A program made the position numbers and the translations under genes. A stretch of DNA of 64,000 nt, taken from JAFDZV01 sp964455525. GTDB lineage: Bacteria; Bacteroidota; Ignavibacteria; OLB7. The notes below the pieces were generated by a model. It ran no database searches. It was not told the origin of the DNA and saw only the letters and a list, made by a program, of their open reading frames with translations. Of the stretch, positions 19,229-28,285 are shown piece after piece (position 1 is the first letter of the stretch; each line of letters begins with the position of its first letter). Location of the stretch: positions 62,001-126,000 of the forward strand of contig CAYVWR010000012.1 in the NCBI GenBank assembly GCA_964455525.1, written 5' to 3'.

Positions 19229-20119
19229 ATGCCGGATCTACGGATTACTGCCCCAGCCAAGATCAATCTGGGACTGGAAGTGCTTCGTCGCAGAAGCGAC
19301 GGATATCATGATATCAATACTGTGTTCGCTGCCATTGATCTGTGCGATGAGATCAGGCTCAGCCCAAGAGCCGATGGGCGTGTTCTCTGCCGGGTCGAGG
19401 GGGCCAGGGAGCTGAAGGCAGGAGAGAAAAATCTTTGCGTCCGTGCGGCCCGTCTGCTCCAGCATCGTGATGGAGCTGGGGAACGGGGGATTGATATCAC
19501 TCTCGTAAAACGGATTCCAATAGGGGCTGGGCTGGGCGGTGGAAGCTCCGATGCGGCTGCGGTGCTTCGTGGCGCCTCGTTGCTCTGGGAAATCCCGATT
19601 GGTGCGGATGAGCTGATGAGGATGGCTCTGGAGTTGGGAAGCGATGTTCCATTCTTTCTTCGCGGCGGCACGGCTCATGCGGCGTTGCGTGGCGAGCAAC
19701 TGACGCCGGTTGATCTGCCTCTGCCCTATACGGTGTTGCTGGTCAATCCCGGGATTCATATCTCCACACCCTGGGCCTATCGGACCATCGGGCGAACAGG
19801 AGAACGTCCGGCAACCGATCTGATAGAGGGGCTGCGTCAGGGAGTGGCAGATCCGGCCCGGCTTTCTTCCGCGCTTGTCAATGACTTTGAAGATGGGATA
19901 TTTGCGGAATATCCCCGCTTGCGGAAGATCAAGGAGAGCTTGTACAGCGCGGGGGCCGTTCTTGCTCTGATGTCAGGAAGCGGTTCTACGATGCTAGGGC
20001 TGTTCTGTGACCCGAACTCCGCCGCCGCTGCCCAGGGCCGGTTTAATGCCTACTGGAGCACTATTGCCGGTTTTCTGCCATCCTGGGGCCTGGTGCCAGT
20101 ACATGGAAAAGGAGCCTAG
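19229..20119 (+). CDS. ispE: 4-diphosphocytidyl-2-C-methyl-D-erythritol kinase
   Basis: This 296-residue GHMP kinase has APAKINLGLEVLRRRSDGYH at the start, the ATP-binding loop PIGAGLGGGSSDAAAVL, and the C-terminal motif LMSGSGSTMLGLF. It phosphorylates CDP-methylerythritol in the non-mevalonate isoprenoid pathway in the cytoplasm, so the cell makes its isoprenoids by MEP. ATG 19229 is the first start that keeps the N-terminal strand. Its stop codon overlaps that of the convergent L,D-transpeptidase gene by three of four bases (CTAG), leaving no room for a terminator. Confidence 0.95.
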   Translation: MPDLRITAPAKINLGLEVLRRRSDGYHDINTVFAAIDLCDEIRLSPRADGRVLCRVEGARELKAGEKNLCVRAARLLQHRDGAGERGIDITLVKRIPIGAGLGGGSSDAAAVLRGASLLWEIPIGADELMRMALELGSDVPFFLRGGTAHAALRGEQLTPVDLPLPYTVLLVNPGIHISTPWAYRTIGRTGERPATDLIEGLRQGVADPARLSSALVNDFEDGIFAEYPRLRKIKESLYSAGAVLALMSGSGSTMLGLFCDPNSAAAAQGRFNAYWSTIAGFLPSWGLVPVHGKGA

Positions 20120-20976
20120 GATTCCTCGTTAGGATGCTTTTCCACCGAAAGAAGCGGCAGAGAGGGCGCTGGGGCGATCCTGCGATCGGGCCGTGTTAGT
20201 ACGGGGGGAAGCTGTACCAGCTTGATCGGATATTGAACGATCATCGTTGGATCGACCGATCCTACCGCGACAGTGCCAGGGAGCTTTCTGCGTGGAGGAA
20301 GGGCCACCCGCACCTGAAGCGACGAATCATACCACCGTCCTGCACGCACAGCGTCAATACGCCTATTGAGAAGGGCGGTATCAATGTCATATATTGAGAG
20401 CAGTCCGGGGTGCGAACCATCGGCAAATGCAAGGATGCGAGCCGGAGCGCCCCCATGGACATATACCACCATACCTGAGCGAACGTTGCCGAAGAGAGTT
20501 GTTCCGGTCTCATTGCTGATCCGGACACAGCCATGCGATGAAGGGCGCCGTCCCAGGAATCGATAATAGGACTTGCTGTCCAGTCCATGAAAGCCAATGC
20601 CACCATCGAACTGCATCCAGTAGTTGAGATAGACCTGGAACTGCTGCGAGAGCGTTCGTTTTGCCCTTCCACCGATTGTAAAGATTCCCTGCCGGGTGGC
20701 AATGCCATCCTTGATACGAGAATCACCGGTGGAGCAGGGATAACGGTCCACCCGACCGCTTCGGAAATGTTGATAGATCATCTGCTCGTCGAGCCTGACC
20801 TCCAGATAGGTGGTGTCGAGCAGAAAAAGAGTGTCACGAAGTTTGTTGAACGAAGGTTCATAGGTGCGGAGCACCGGCGGCATCACCTGCAACGTTTGGC
20901 CGTATGCTAGCCTAGGTGTTGCCAGAGAGCCGATTATACTAATGAGTAGGAGCAAAAGAGAACTGCGCATCATCAT
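20116..20976 (-). CDS. Secreted L,D-transpeptidase (YkuD domain)
   Basis: ATG 20976 gives 286 residues; a TTG at 21015 would add 13 residues before a run of three methionines and is less likely. Residues 1-26 are a signal peptide ending at AYGQ. The YkuD domain spans about residues 55-175, with HGLDSKSYYRF and the catalytic block SSHGCVRISN (His148, Cys150, Arg152; first His at 130). Such enzymes make 3-3 cross-links in peptidoglycan or attach proteins to it, acting in the periplasm. About 110 residues follow the domain without recognisable motifs. The gene is convergent with ispE, the stops sharing CTAG. Confidence 0.9.
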   Translation of the reverse strand: MMMRSSLLLLLISIIGSLATPRLAYGQTLQVMPPVLRTYEPSFNKLRDTLFLLDTTYLEVRLDEQMIYQHFRSGRVDRYPCSTGDSRIKDGIATRQGIFTIGGRAKRTLSQQFQVYLNYWMQFDGGIGFHGLDSKSYYRFLGRRPSSHGCVRISNETGTTLFGNVRSGMVVYVHGGAPARILAFADGSHPGLLSIYDIDTALLNRRIDAVRAGRWYDSSLQVRVALPPRRKLPGTVAVGSVDPTMIVQYPIKLVQLPPVLTRPDRRIAPAPSLPLLSVEKHPNEES

Positions 20977-21620
20977 GGTCCGTTGCTGAGAGGTCCGGCT
21001 ATAAACTACGAACAATAGATGGCCGAGATGTGCGGAGATCGTACCCGCTGCAATCGGGTTTGAAAGGAACGCTTCTCGATGGAAAGGGGGGCAGTGACCG
21101 ATTATAATACCGTTACTGTAACCTTACCAGGGAAAGGGGTGTACATAGGGAAGAGGCAGATACGTGTGACAACAACGATTCCAATGGGGATCGATCATCA
21201 CGGCTCGTGACGTTTTGTCACGAACTGCTGTTGCTCAAGCATGGGAGGGAATGTCGGAAAGGGGGGACAGGAGCAACGGGAGTCTTAAGAAGTTTTTAAG
21301 CGAATCGATTAGATAGTAGAGCAGAACAGTTGAAAAAGAGCCTGAGCCACCTTTGTGGGGGCTTCCATCAGAAATAAAAAACAGAGCGATGGATTCAACT
21401 TCTATCTAGTCTAAACGTTTAAACAATTAAAGCTTGTTAATGCTGTCTCTTACGATGTACTCCAAATGCAGGGAAAGTGCGGAAATGCTTCATAAACGAC
21501 GGATATACCTACACTGGCATGCATTTGGAATTGAAAGCAAGTTAAAAGTTGTTAACCTTCGGACCCGATAGTTGTGAGAAAGGAAACTGGTTAGGTTTAA
21601 GTAGATGTGTGAGGACTGCC
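20977..21620. other. Long AT-rich intergenic region, no gene
   Basis: About 640 bases separate the divergent L,D-transpeptidase and SRPBCC genes. Composition turns clearly more A+T-rich from about 21290. Palindromic short elements are seen: CTTAAGAAGTTTTTAAG (21285-21301) and CTAAACGTTTAAACAATT near 21411. No frame looks coding. It should hold the two divergent promoters and may carry operators. Confidence 0.5.
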
Positions 21621-22223
21621 ATGAATTACACGTATAAGTATCCGAGCAAGATCCAGAGTATCAATGGACGGCGCTACGGGCATATCAACATCGCAGAGGA
21701 CTATCTGTCACAAACGCATGATGAGCTCCTAAGCCGTCTGGATGTGCCGGAAAAGACGATTGCTGTACAGGTGGAGGTGAATGCCCCCAAGGAAAAGGTC
21801 TGGGAGAGCAGTGCGGGATCGGTGACACGATTCTTCTCGCAGCACCCGATTTTTGCCGGGCTTACCCACTTGAACTCCTTCAAGTCAGAAGAGGGGGGGC
21901 GCTTTATCATCCACCGTGCGATCAATGGATGCATCTTCGACCGTATTGGCGAGGTGCTGGTGAACATACCGAACTCCCAGTTTACTGTGAGCGATGTCGA
22001 GATCGCCGATCCGAGCGTCAGTGGGTTTTTCCCGTCGCTCTTTACCATCAAGGTGGAGGATCACCCGGACGATTCAAACAAGACGATCGTTCTGCTTACC
22101 TACACAATGCTTGGTGTAGCGCATCCCTGGGCTTTGGGTATACTGGCATACCAGGCGAATGGTATCAAGTACCACGCCGAGCGCGAGAATAGCGAAGAGA
22201 CCGATACGGAAGGAAACGCATAA
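21621..22223 (+). CDS. SRPBCC/START-like ligand-binding protein, unknown role
   Basis: ATG 21621 follows GAGGA by 5 bases and is preferred to an upstream start at 21549. The 200-residue protein is cytoplasmic (no signal or membrane span). IAVQVEVNAPKEKVWESSAG at about residues 49-68 is the typical first strand and helix of the SRPBCC (polyketide cyclase/START) fold, and the later strands (GGRFIIHRAINGC, TIVLLTYTMLGVAH) fit a helix-grip domain. Such proteins bind hydrophobic ligands; nothing here shows which. The gene is monocistronic, with a long leader in front and a strong hairpin behind. Confidence 0.72.
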   Translation: MNYTYKYPSKIQSINGRRYGHINIAEDYLSQTHDELLSRLDVPEKTIAVQVEVNAPKEKVWESSAGSVTRFFSQHPIFAGLTHLNSFKSEEGGRFIIHRAINGCIFDRIGEVLVNIPNSQFTVSDVEIADPSVSGFFPSLFTIKVEDHPDDSNKTIVLLTYTMLGVAHPWALGILAYQANGIKYHAERENSEETDTEGNA

Positions 22224-22255
22224 CAACGCCAGGCCGAACAGCCTGCAAATAGATG

Positions 22256-22290
22256 AGAGCCTGCCATATCCACTCATATGGCAGGCTCTT
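22256..22290 (+). terminator. Strong hairpin terminator after SRPBCC gene
   Basis: A perfect 14-bp stem (AGAGCCTGCCATAT / ATATGGCAGGCTCT) with a 6-base loop lies 33 bases past the stop. The T-run after it is weak (TGTAGT). Confidence 0.82.
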
Positions 22291-22660
22291 GTAGTAATAG
22301 GGTGGGTGATGCTGCATGGAAAAATGCCCTTGGCAGGCAACAGCAAACTTCTTCTTCGCGACTTTGCGTGATGGGGCCATACAGCTCCGGTTGGGGTTGG
22401 TGATGGCTCTGTCATGATTGCTCGCAGATCGGCGTTACGTTCTATTAACAGCTATCAGCTCCAGCTTCCATAAGTTTGTCCGTATGGAGGAGAATGCCGG
22501 AGTTTGTGAAATCTTTCGCTCGCATTCTCGTCCCTTGAAATCAAACGCGGAAAGAGTCGTACGAAACCTTGCAGAGCGATGTGGAATCGTCGCCGATGCC
22601 TGGCATCGGTCTCTGGGGTCGTCTATCTGCTGCCAGAAGTAGCGGGCATGATGGATCAGG
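22291..22660. other. Region upstream of mrp lacking the expected N-terminal domain
   Basis: Most Mrp proteins begin with an FSCA (DUF59) domain of about 90 residues. The frame of mrp is open here from about 22418 to a TAG at 22640, but its translation does not resemble that domain, and neither do the other frames. No other gene is seen. Confidence 0.5.
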
Positions 22661-23638
22661 GTGCTGGCGAGCCATGACGGCCTCTCTGTACGGGTGGAAT
22701 CAACGGCTGCCGTCGGAGGGCTGCTCCGCGATCTCGGTACAACGAAAGTGGATGTACAGATGACAGCGCAGGTAACTGGAAACGCGGGCGGACCGCAGAA
22801 CCTGGTAATGCCGGGGGTGAAGAATACCATTGCAGTGGCTTCCGGTAAGGGAGGCGTCGGGAAATCGACAGTGGCGGTCAACCTTGCGGTTTCGCTTGCC
22901 CTTGAGGGCCATCGGGTTGGCCTGATCGATGCCGATATCTATGGCCCCTCGGCGCCATTGATGTTTGGCCTCACGGGGCAGCGCCCCATGATGTTTGAGA
23001 ACGAGAAGGGAGAGCGTCGTCTGGTACCTCTGGTTGCCCATGGGGTCAAGGTGATGTCGATCGGCTTTCTTATCGATCAGGATCAGGCGGTGATCTGGCG
23101 TGGGCCGATGGCTTCCGGGGCGCTTCGGCAGTTTATGTCGGATGTGGAATGGGAGGAACTGGACTACCTGATCTTCGACATGCCTCCTGGAACCGGCGAT
23201 ATTCAGCTTACGCTTGCACAGACGCTCCCGTTAACCGGTGCGGTGATCGTCACGACCCCACAGGATATCGCTCTGGCCGATGCTCGCAAAGGGCTGAAGA
23301 TGTTCGATCGCCTCCAGGTTCCGGTGCTGGGCATCATCGAAAATATGAGCTATTTCATAGCTCCTGATACCGGTGCACGATATGATATCTTCTCGCATGG
23401 CGGCGGCGCAAAGGCCGCTCAGGAGATGCAGGTACCATTCCTTGGTGAGATCCCGTTGGTGATGGAGATGCGCATTGGAGGTGATGAGGGCATCCCGATG
23501 GTTGTGCGCCATCCTCTTTCCGAGCATTCCAAGAATATCGGTGCCATCGCTCAGAATCTTATCGCTAAGGTTGCCATGGCGAATGCCAGCCGTTCGCAGC
23601 AACGTCCTGTGCAGATTATTCTAGGGAACGAATCGTAG
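22661..23638 (+). CDS. mrp: Mrp/ApbC-type P-loop ATPase, Fe-S carrier, shortened N terminus
   Basis: The protein (325 residues from GTG 22661; ATG 22760 is the next alternative) has the deviant Walker A GKGGVGKSTVAVN, then LIDADIYGPS, DMPPGTGDIQLT and the C-terminal Mrp core. The family carries or transfers [4Fe-4S] clusters in the cytoplasm as a dimer. Two oddities are visible. First, the usual FSCA domain is reduced to its last piece: SVRVESTAAVGGLLRDL then KVDVQMTAQV resembles the end of that domain, and the rest is missing upstream. Second, the CxxC pair that bridges the cluster between monomers is replaced by APDTG in ENMSYFIAPDTGARYDIF. A NifU-like gene follows 25 bases later, which supports an Fe-S role. 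Confidence 0.88.
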   Translation: MLASHDGLSVRVESTAAVGGLLRDLGTTKVDVQMTAQVTGNAGGPQNLVMPGVKNTIAVASGKGGVGKSTVAVNLAVSLALEGHRVGLIDADIYGPSAPLMFGLTGQRPMMFENEKGERRLVPLVAHGVKVMSIGFLIDQDQAVIWRGPMASGALRQFMSDVEWEELDYLIFDMPPGTGDIQLTLAQTLPLTGAVIVTTPQDIALADARKGLKMFDRLQVPVLGIIENMSYFIAPDTGARYDIFSHGGGAKAAQEMQVPFLGEIPLVMEMRIGGDEGIPMVVRHPLSEHSKNIGAIAQNLIAKVAMANASRSQQRPVQIILGNES

Positions 23639-23663
23639 ATCGTAGATCAAAGGAGGATGCATC

Positions 23664-23927
23664 ATGAACACGCAGGAAGGGGCAGATGCCCAGGTCTCGA
23701 TTCAGGAACGCATCCTTGCCGCTATTGAGACGGTCCGACCCTATCTTCAGAGAGATGGCGGGGATATCGAGTTTGTCCGTTTTGAAGAGGCGACTCGCAC
23801 CTGCGAAATCCGGATGATAGGATCATGCGATCATTGTGCGCTAGCTCCGCTTACACTGCGAGCTGGCGTGGAGCAGGCACTTCTCTACAGAGTCCCGGAG
23901 ATCAGAAGGGTGGAACGTGTCCGATAG
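23664..23927 (+). CDS. NifU-type Fe-S scaffold protein (C-terminal domain only)
   Basis: This 87-residue protein is the NifU C-terminal domain: YLQRDGGDIEFVRFEE followed by the cluster motif GSCDHCALAPLTLRAGVE with its CxxC. Such small Nfu proteins hold and pass on Fe-S clusters. AAAGGAGG precedes the ATG at an ideal distance. It is 25 bases behind mrp, so the two are probably one transcript for Fe-S cluster carriage. The short gap contains a duplicated CGTAGAT. A terminator follows. Confidence 0.93.
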   Translation: MNTQEGADAQVSIQERILAAIETVRPYLQRDGGDIEFVRFEEATRTCEIRMIGSCDHCALAPLTLRAGVEQALLYRVPEIRRVERVR

Positions 23928-23968
23928 CTGAGCGGTATACCAAGACAAATTCAGTGATTGATTCATTC

Positions 23969-24012
23969 TGAAATGCGAGGGATGGGTATGCTCATGCCTC
24001 GCATTTCATTTT
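23969..24012. terminator. Intrinsic terminator between convergent genes
   Basis: The 12-bp repeat TGAAATGCGAGG / CCTCGCATTTCA is followed on the plus strand by TTTT. It ends the mrp-nifU transcript and may serve the convergent glycosylase gene too. Confidence 0.85.
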
Positions 24013-24025
24013 GAGTGCAGCCGGA

Positions 24026-24607
24026 TCAATGATGTCTGTTCGGCTTCTGTACCACCCAGCGCCAGGGGTGTTCCACGGCTTTGGAGATGCCGATGCGTGG
24101 TGTGGTAAGGATCTGATCGATATCGGGTGCCGGGCCGGTCTCGATCCAGATACGCCTGTCGGTAACGAGGTCGGCACCGTTGAGTGCCGGGCCGATGCCA
24201 AGAGCTATCGTTAGTTTTCCTGGCCCATTTGCCAGCTCATGATCTCGCCGTATAGGGCGGTTCCGCCGCTGCTGCATCCGTTCCGCCCCTTCCAGCGGCA
24301 TTACTCCTCGGATCAGCACTGCTTCTGCTATCCCTTCGGGGCCGGTCACCACGTTGAAGCAGTAGTACATGCCATAGATAAAGTAGACATAGGCATGGCC
24401 TCCCTGCATGAACATTGCGTGGTTGCGTCGGGTTGGGCCTCGAAATGCATGGCTGGCAGCGTCATCCTCACCGAGATACGCTTCGGTTTCTATAATGCGG
24501 CCGCTGGTGCGATGCCCGTCGAGCTGGGTGACAAGCACACAGCCAAGCAACTCGCGTGCTACCAGCCGGCAATCCCGTGAGTAGAATGAACGTTCTGGTC
24601 GTAGCAT
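24026..24607 (-). CDS. mpg: 3-methyladenine DNA glycosylase (MPG/AAG family)
   Basis: The 193 residues match the AAG/MPG fold: RELLGCVLVTQLDG near the start, GRIIETEAYLGEDDAASHAF with the catalytic glutamate, then MFMQGGHAYVYFIYGMYYCF, which carries the intercalating tyrosine region, and NGPGKLTIALGI. It removes alkylated purines by flipping the base, starting base excision repair. Length is normal for the bacterial members. It stands alone and diverges from lepA. Confidence 0.94.
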   Translation of the reverse strand: MLRPERSFYSRDCRLVARELLGCVLVTQLDGHRTSGRIIETEAYLGEDDAASHAFRGPTRRNHAMFMQGGHAYVYFIYGMYYCFNVVTGPEGIAEAVLIRGVMPLEGAERMQQRRNRPIRRDHELANGPGKLTIALGIGPALNGADLVTDRRIWIETGPAPDIDQILTTPRIGISKAVEHPWRWVVQKPNRHH

Positions 24608-24789
24608 GGAATCAGCACCTCGTAAAGCACTATGCTATCAGTATCAGACGTTAAGGGTTGTGCATGGCGGGGCATGCAATTGCTCCGCTCCCTTGCACAC
24701 TCTGTGACGAGGGTTTAGTTTTGTCGGCTTCCACTGTGTGGAGAACTATCCACCAAGAAGCCTCTCCTCTTGCGTCCTCATGTTCATGT

Positions 24790-26604
24790 ATGAAGCATAT
24801 TAGGAATTTCTGCATCATCGCGCATATAGATCACGGCAAGTCGACCCTGGCCGACCGGCTCCTTGAGCGGACGGGTAGGATCACCCAACGTGAGATGACC
24901 ACCAATCAGGTTCTTGATAATAATCCTCTTGAGCAGGAGCGTGGCATTACCATCAAGCTCCATGCTATCCAGATGGATTACAGGCGTCCCGCCGAATCGG
25001 GGGATACTTCGCCTTATATCCTGAACCTGATTGATACTCCGGGGCATGTTGACTTCAGCTATGAGGTTTCCCGCTCGCTCGCAGCATGCGAGGGGGCGCT
25101 TCTTGTGGTTGATGCCACACAGGGAGTTGAAGCTCAAACGATTGCCAATCTCTATCTGGCGATCGAGGCGGGGCTGGAGATCATTCCTGTGATCAATAAG
25201 ATCGACCTGCCATCGGCCGCCACCACACTGCCAGGGGTTAAGCAGCAGGTGCTTGACCTTCTTGGCTGCAAGGAAGAGGAGATCATCCTGGCATCGGCAA
25301 AGGCGGGGATCGGGATCGATGAGATCCTGGAAGCGATAGTGCTTCGCATACCTTCCCCCAAAGGCAATCCTGATGCACCGCTTCGTGCCTTGATTTTCGA
25401 TTCGCTCTTTGATAGTTACCGTGGCGCCATCACCTATATACGGGTGGTAGACGGTGAGCTAAAGGAGGGGCAGAAGGTCATGTTCATGCACAGTCGCCAG
25501 GAATTCACAGTAGAGGAAGCGGGTGTGCTGCATATGGCACGGCGGCGTACCAAGACGATACCCTGTGGATCGGTGGGCTATTTCACCGCTGCTATCAAGA
25601 ACGTCAAGGACACCAAGGTTGGTGATACTGTGACCACCGCACGTGATGGTGCGGCGGAATCGATCCCGGGGTTCCGCGAGGTGAAGCCGATGGTGTTCGC
25701 TGGCATCTATCCGGCGGATTCGGACGATTATGAGGGATTGCGCGAAGCGCTCGGCAAGTTGTCGCTGAATGATTCGGCTCTCTTGTTCGAGCCGGAGACT
25801 TCCACGGCGCTTGGCTTCGGGTTCCGATGTGGCTTCCTTGGCATGCTCCATATGGAGATCGTGCAGGAACGCCTGGAACGGGAGTTCAACCAGACGCTTG
25901 TGACCACCATACCAAACGTGGAGTATCTGGTCACCAAGACCAATGGCGAGAAGGTGACCGTCGATAATCCCGCCGATCTTCCTCCGGTAGGGCAGATCGA
26001 AACCATTGAGGAGCCGTATATCCGGGCGCAGATCATCTGTCCCGCCGATTATATCGGGGCCATCACGAAGCTCTGTATCGAGCGTCGTGGCATGTACAAG
26101 AACACAAACTATATCTCCTCGACCCGTGTCGATATCACCTTCGAGATCCCTTTGGCAGAGGTGATCTTCGACTTCTATGATAAGCTGAAGTCCGTATCCC
26201 GTGGTTATGCGTCGCTTGACTACGAGGTGATCGGTCTGCGCGAAGGTGATCTGGTCAAGATCGATATTCTCTTGAATACCGAACCGGTGGATGCTCTGTC
26301 GATGATCGTGCATCGCTCCAAGTCCTATGCCTACGGTCGCAAGCTCTGTACAAAACTGAAGGAGCTTATCCCGAGGCAGATGTTCGAGATTATTGTACAG
26401 GCTGCTATCGGAGCCAAGATCATAGCGCGTGATACGATCAAGGCCATGCGTAAGGATGTTACGGCCAAGTGTTATGGCGGCGATATCTCTCGTAAGCGAA
26501 AGCTTCTGGAGCGCCAGAAGGAAGGAAAAAAACGTATGAAGCAGGTTGGTGCCGTCGAGATTCCGCAGGAGGCGTTCCTGGCGGTTCTCTCGATGGATGA
26601 TTAG
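24790..26604 (+). CDS. lepA: Elongation factor 4 (LepA), back-translocase GTPase
   Basis: ATG 24790 begins MKHIRNFCIIAHIDHGKSTL, the exact LepA start; the frame runs 44 codons further upstream but that part is Cys-rich and not conserved. The 604-residue protein has G1 AHIDHGKST, G3 DTPGHVDF, G4 NKID, domain II, and the LepA-specific C-terminal domain ending KRKLLERQKEGKKRMKQVG. It binds ribosomes and influences elongation and initiation. The gene diverges from the glycosylase gene. No classic hairpin follows it, only a T-run near 26624-26631. Confidence 0.97.
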   Translation: MKHIRNFCIIAHIDHGKSTLADRLLERTGRITQREMTTNQVLDNNPLEQERGITIKLHAIQMDYRRPAESGDTSPYILNLIDTPGHVDFSYEVSRSLAACEGALLVVDATQGVEAQTIANLYLAIEAGLEIIPVINKIDLPSAATTLPGVKQQVLDLLGCKEEEIILASAKAGIGIDEILEAIVLRIPSPKGNPDAPLRALIFDSLFDSYRGAITYIRVVDGELKEGQKVMFMHSRQEFTVEEAGVLHMARRRTKTIPCGSVGYFTAAIKNVKDTKVGDTVTTARDGAAESIPGFREVKPMVFAGIYPADSDDYEGLREALGKLSLNDSALLFEPETSTALGFGFRCGFLGMLHMEIVQERLEREFNQTLVTTIPNVEYLVTKTNGEKVTVDNPADLPPVGQIETIEEPYIRAQIICPADYIGAITKLCIERRGMYKNTNYISSTRVDITFEIPLAEVIFDFYDKLKSVSRGYASLDYEVIGLREGDLVKIDILLNTEPVDALSMIVHRSKSYAYGRKLCTKLKELIPRQMFEIIVQAAIGAKIIARDTIKAMRKDVTAKCYGGDISRKRKLLERQKEGKKRMKQVGAVEIPQEAFLAVLSMDD

Positions 26605-27184
26605 TCAGGCTGGGCAGGGAGCGATTTTTTTCTTGTCCATCTGGTAGTGTGGTGGGCAACTTCGGTCGCTGGATTCCGTTTATCAGGAATTCCTGCGGGG
26701 GCTGGTCCGAATCGATCCGGGACCGGACTCTTGCTATCGCGAGCGATTTTTCTGCGCTGCCTATTCGGATTGCCATTCCATTGTCATGGAAAAGACTATC
26801 ATGGCGGGAGAATCATCGTGCTGGATCTCCCCGGTATAGTGCAGGCAAGGGGTCCCCGCAGGAGCATAGCGTCTATACGAGGCGCTCTATTGCCATCTTC
26901 TATCTCCGGCGCATCGTTATCAAGTGCCGGAGGCATCGGTTGCATAGCAATGGCGTACAGGTGCCGGTAGATGCAACGCCCCTGCTGTGTTATGCGGTAC
27001 GTCGCCATTACTGTTTGGCCATAAGGAGTACCGCAACCTCGGCAGCCGTTGCTGGTGATTTGTCCAGTGACGGGCTATGCCGTGCTGCTTCTACCGGCCG
27101 AATGCGACTGAAGGAGTGCCAGAGATCCAGGGCGGTGCACTGGGATTGCATTTTCAAGACAGCGGAGTAGTAGCTACTTACGAT
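26605..27184. other. Intergenic region between lepA and lepB, no confident gene
   Basis: This 580-bp region has one long open frame (26649-27170, plus strand), but its translation is rich in Arg, Ser and Cys and has no motif, so I leave it out. No RNA gene or strong hairpin is evident. It should hold the promoter of the signal peptidase and hemW run. Confidence 0.45.
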
Positions 27185-28177
27185 ATGAATGCTGAAGAAC
27201 GGAAGAAGATTCTGGCCGGTAAGGGTTCTACCCCCAAACGGTCAAGTGGTGCACGCTCTGGTGCCAATGGTCGTCAGGGCTCGGACGCAAGAAAAGGTGG
27301 GTCCGACCAGCAGCCGATGACCTTTCAGGAATCGGCGATCTCCTGGATCAAGACGATTGTCAGCTCGTTGCTGATCGTAATGGTTGTAAACGGCCTGTTG
27401 ATCGCATCGTTTGTTGTGCCGACCGGTTCGATGGAGAACGAGGTGATGGCCGGCGACTTCCTCTTCGTCAACAAGTTCATCTATGGCGGTTCCACCCCTC
27501 AGACCATACCGTTCCTCGACACTCCACTCCCGTACTTCCGTCTGCCCGGCCTTCGTGATCCAGAGAAGGGTGATGTTATCGTCTTTATCTTCCCCGGATA
27601 TCGTGAGCAGGCAAAAGCCGATGAGTTCCAGTACTATCTGAAGCGTTGTGTTGCCACTGCCGGCGATACGCTGGAGGTGCGTGACAAGGATGTCTATATC
27701 AATAATGTAAAGCAGCCCAGGCCATCGCACGCCATCTTCACCTCGTCGTCATCCGATCCGAACGATCACCTTCGCACCTTCCCGGAGTCCGTCGGATACA
27801 GCCGGGACAACTGGGGGCCGATGCGAATCCCGAAGAAGGGCGATGTTCTGCTTCTGAACGATTCCACGTTCTATATCTGGCGTGTTTTCATCAATCGCGA
27901 AGGACATCAGGTGGAGATGAGCGGCGAGATCGTGTTGGTGGATGGCAAGCCTGCTACGCAGTACGTGGTAGAGCGTGACTATTGCTTTGGTATGGGGGAT
28001 AACCGCGATTATTCTCTTGATAGCCGTTACTGGGGATTTATTCCAGTGGAAAACGTTGTCGGTACCCCGCTGTTTGTGTACTGGTCATGGTCGCCGACCA
28101 TCCCATTCTCGGCTGCAAATCTTGGCGATAAGCTCGGTTCCATCCGCTGGGGACGTATCTTTGAAGGCATTGACTAG
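27185..28177 (+). CDS. lepB: Signal peptidase I, first of a tandem pair
   Basis: ATG 27185 gives 330 residues; the longer frame upstream lacks family features. After a basic, Ser/Gly-rich cytoplasmic tail (residues 1-50) comes one membrane segment (about 52-75), then box B VPTGSMENEVMAGD with the catalytic serine, box D YYLKRCVATAGDTLEV with the catalytic lysine, and box E MGDNRDYSLDSRYWGFI. The active site faces the periplasm and cuts signal peptides of exported proteins. An insertion of about 90 residues between boxes D and E is longer than in the Escherichia coli minimum core but common in Bacteroidota. A second signal peptidase gene follows after 108 bases. Confidence 0.95.
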   Translation: MNAEERKKILAGKGSTPKRSSGARSGANGRQGSDARKGGSDQQPMTFQESAISWIKTIVSSLLIVMVVNGLLIASFVVPTGSMENEVMAGDFLFVNKFIYGGSTPQTIPFLDTPLPYFRLPGLRDPEKGDVIVFIFPGYREQAKADEFQYYLKRCVATAGDTLEVRDKDVYINNVKQPRPSHAIFTSSSSDPNDHLRTFPESVGYSRDNWGPMRIPKKGDVLLLNDSTFYIWRVFINREGHQVEMSGEIVLVDGKPATQYVVERDYCFGMGDNRDYSLDSRYWGFIPVENVVGTPLFVYWSWSPTIPFSAANLGDKLGSIRWGRIFEGID

Positions 28178-28285
28178 CATGATCCGGGGCCGATTGGGTC
28201 AGCTTTTCTCCAGCATGCGGTGCTCCAGCAGTCTGTTATCCGGCGCGTAAGCGCAATCGACTATCCAGAATCGGCGAGCGAAACA

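Noticed and set aside
24658..24789. N-terminal extension of LepA
   Set aside because: The 44 extra residues are Cys-rich and precede the canonical LepA start MKHIRNFCII.
26649..27170. A 173-codon plus-strand ORF between lepA and lepB
   Set aside because: Composition is dominated by Arg, Ser and Cys, with no motif and no ribosome site.
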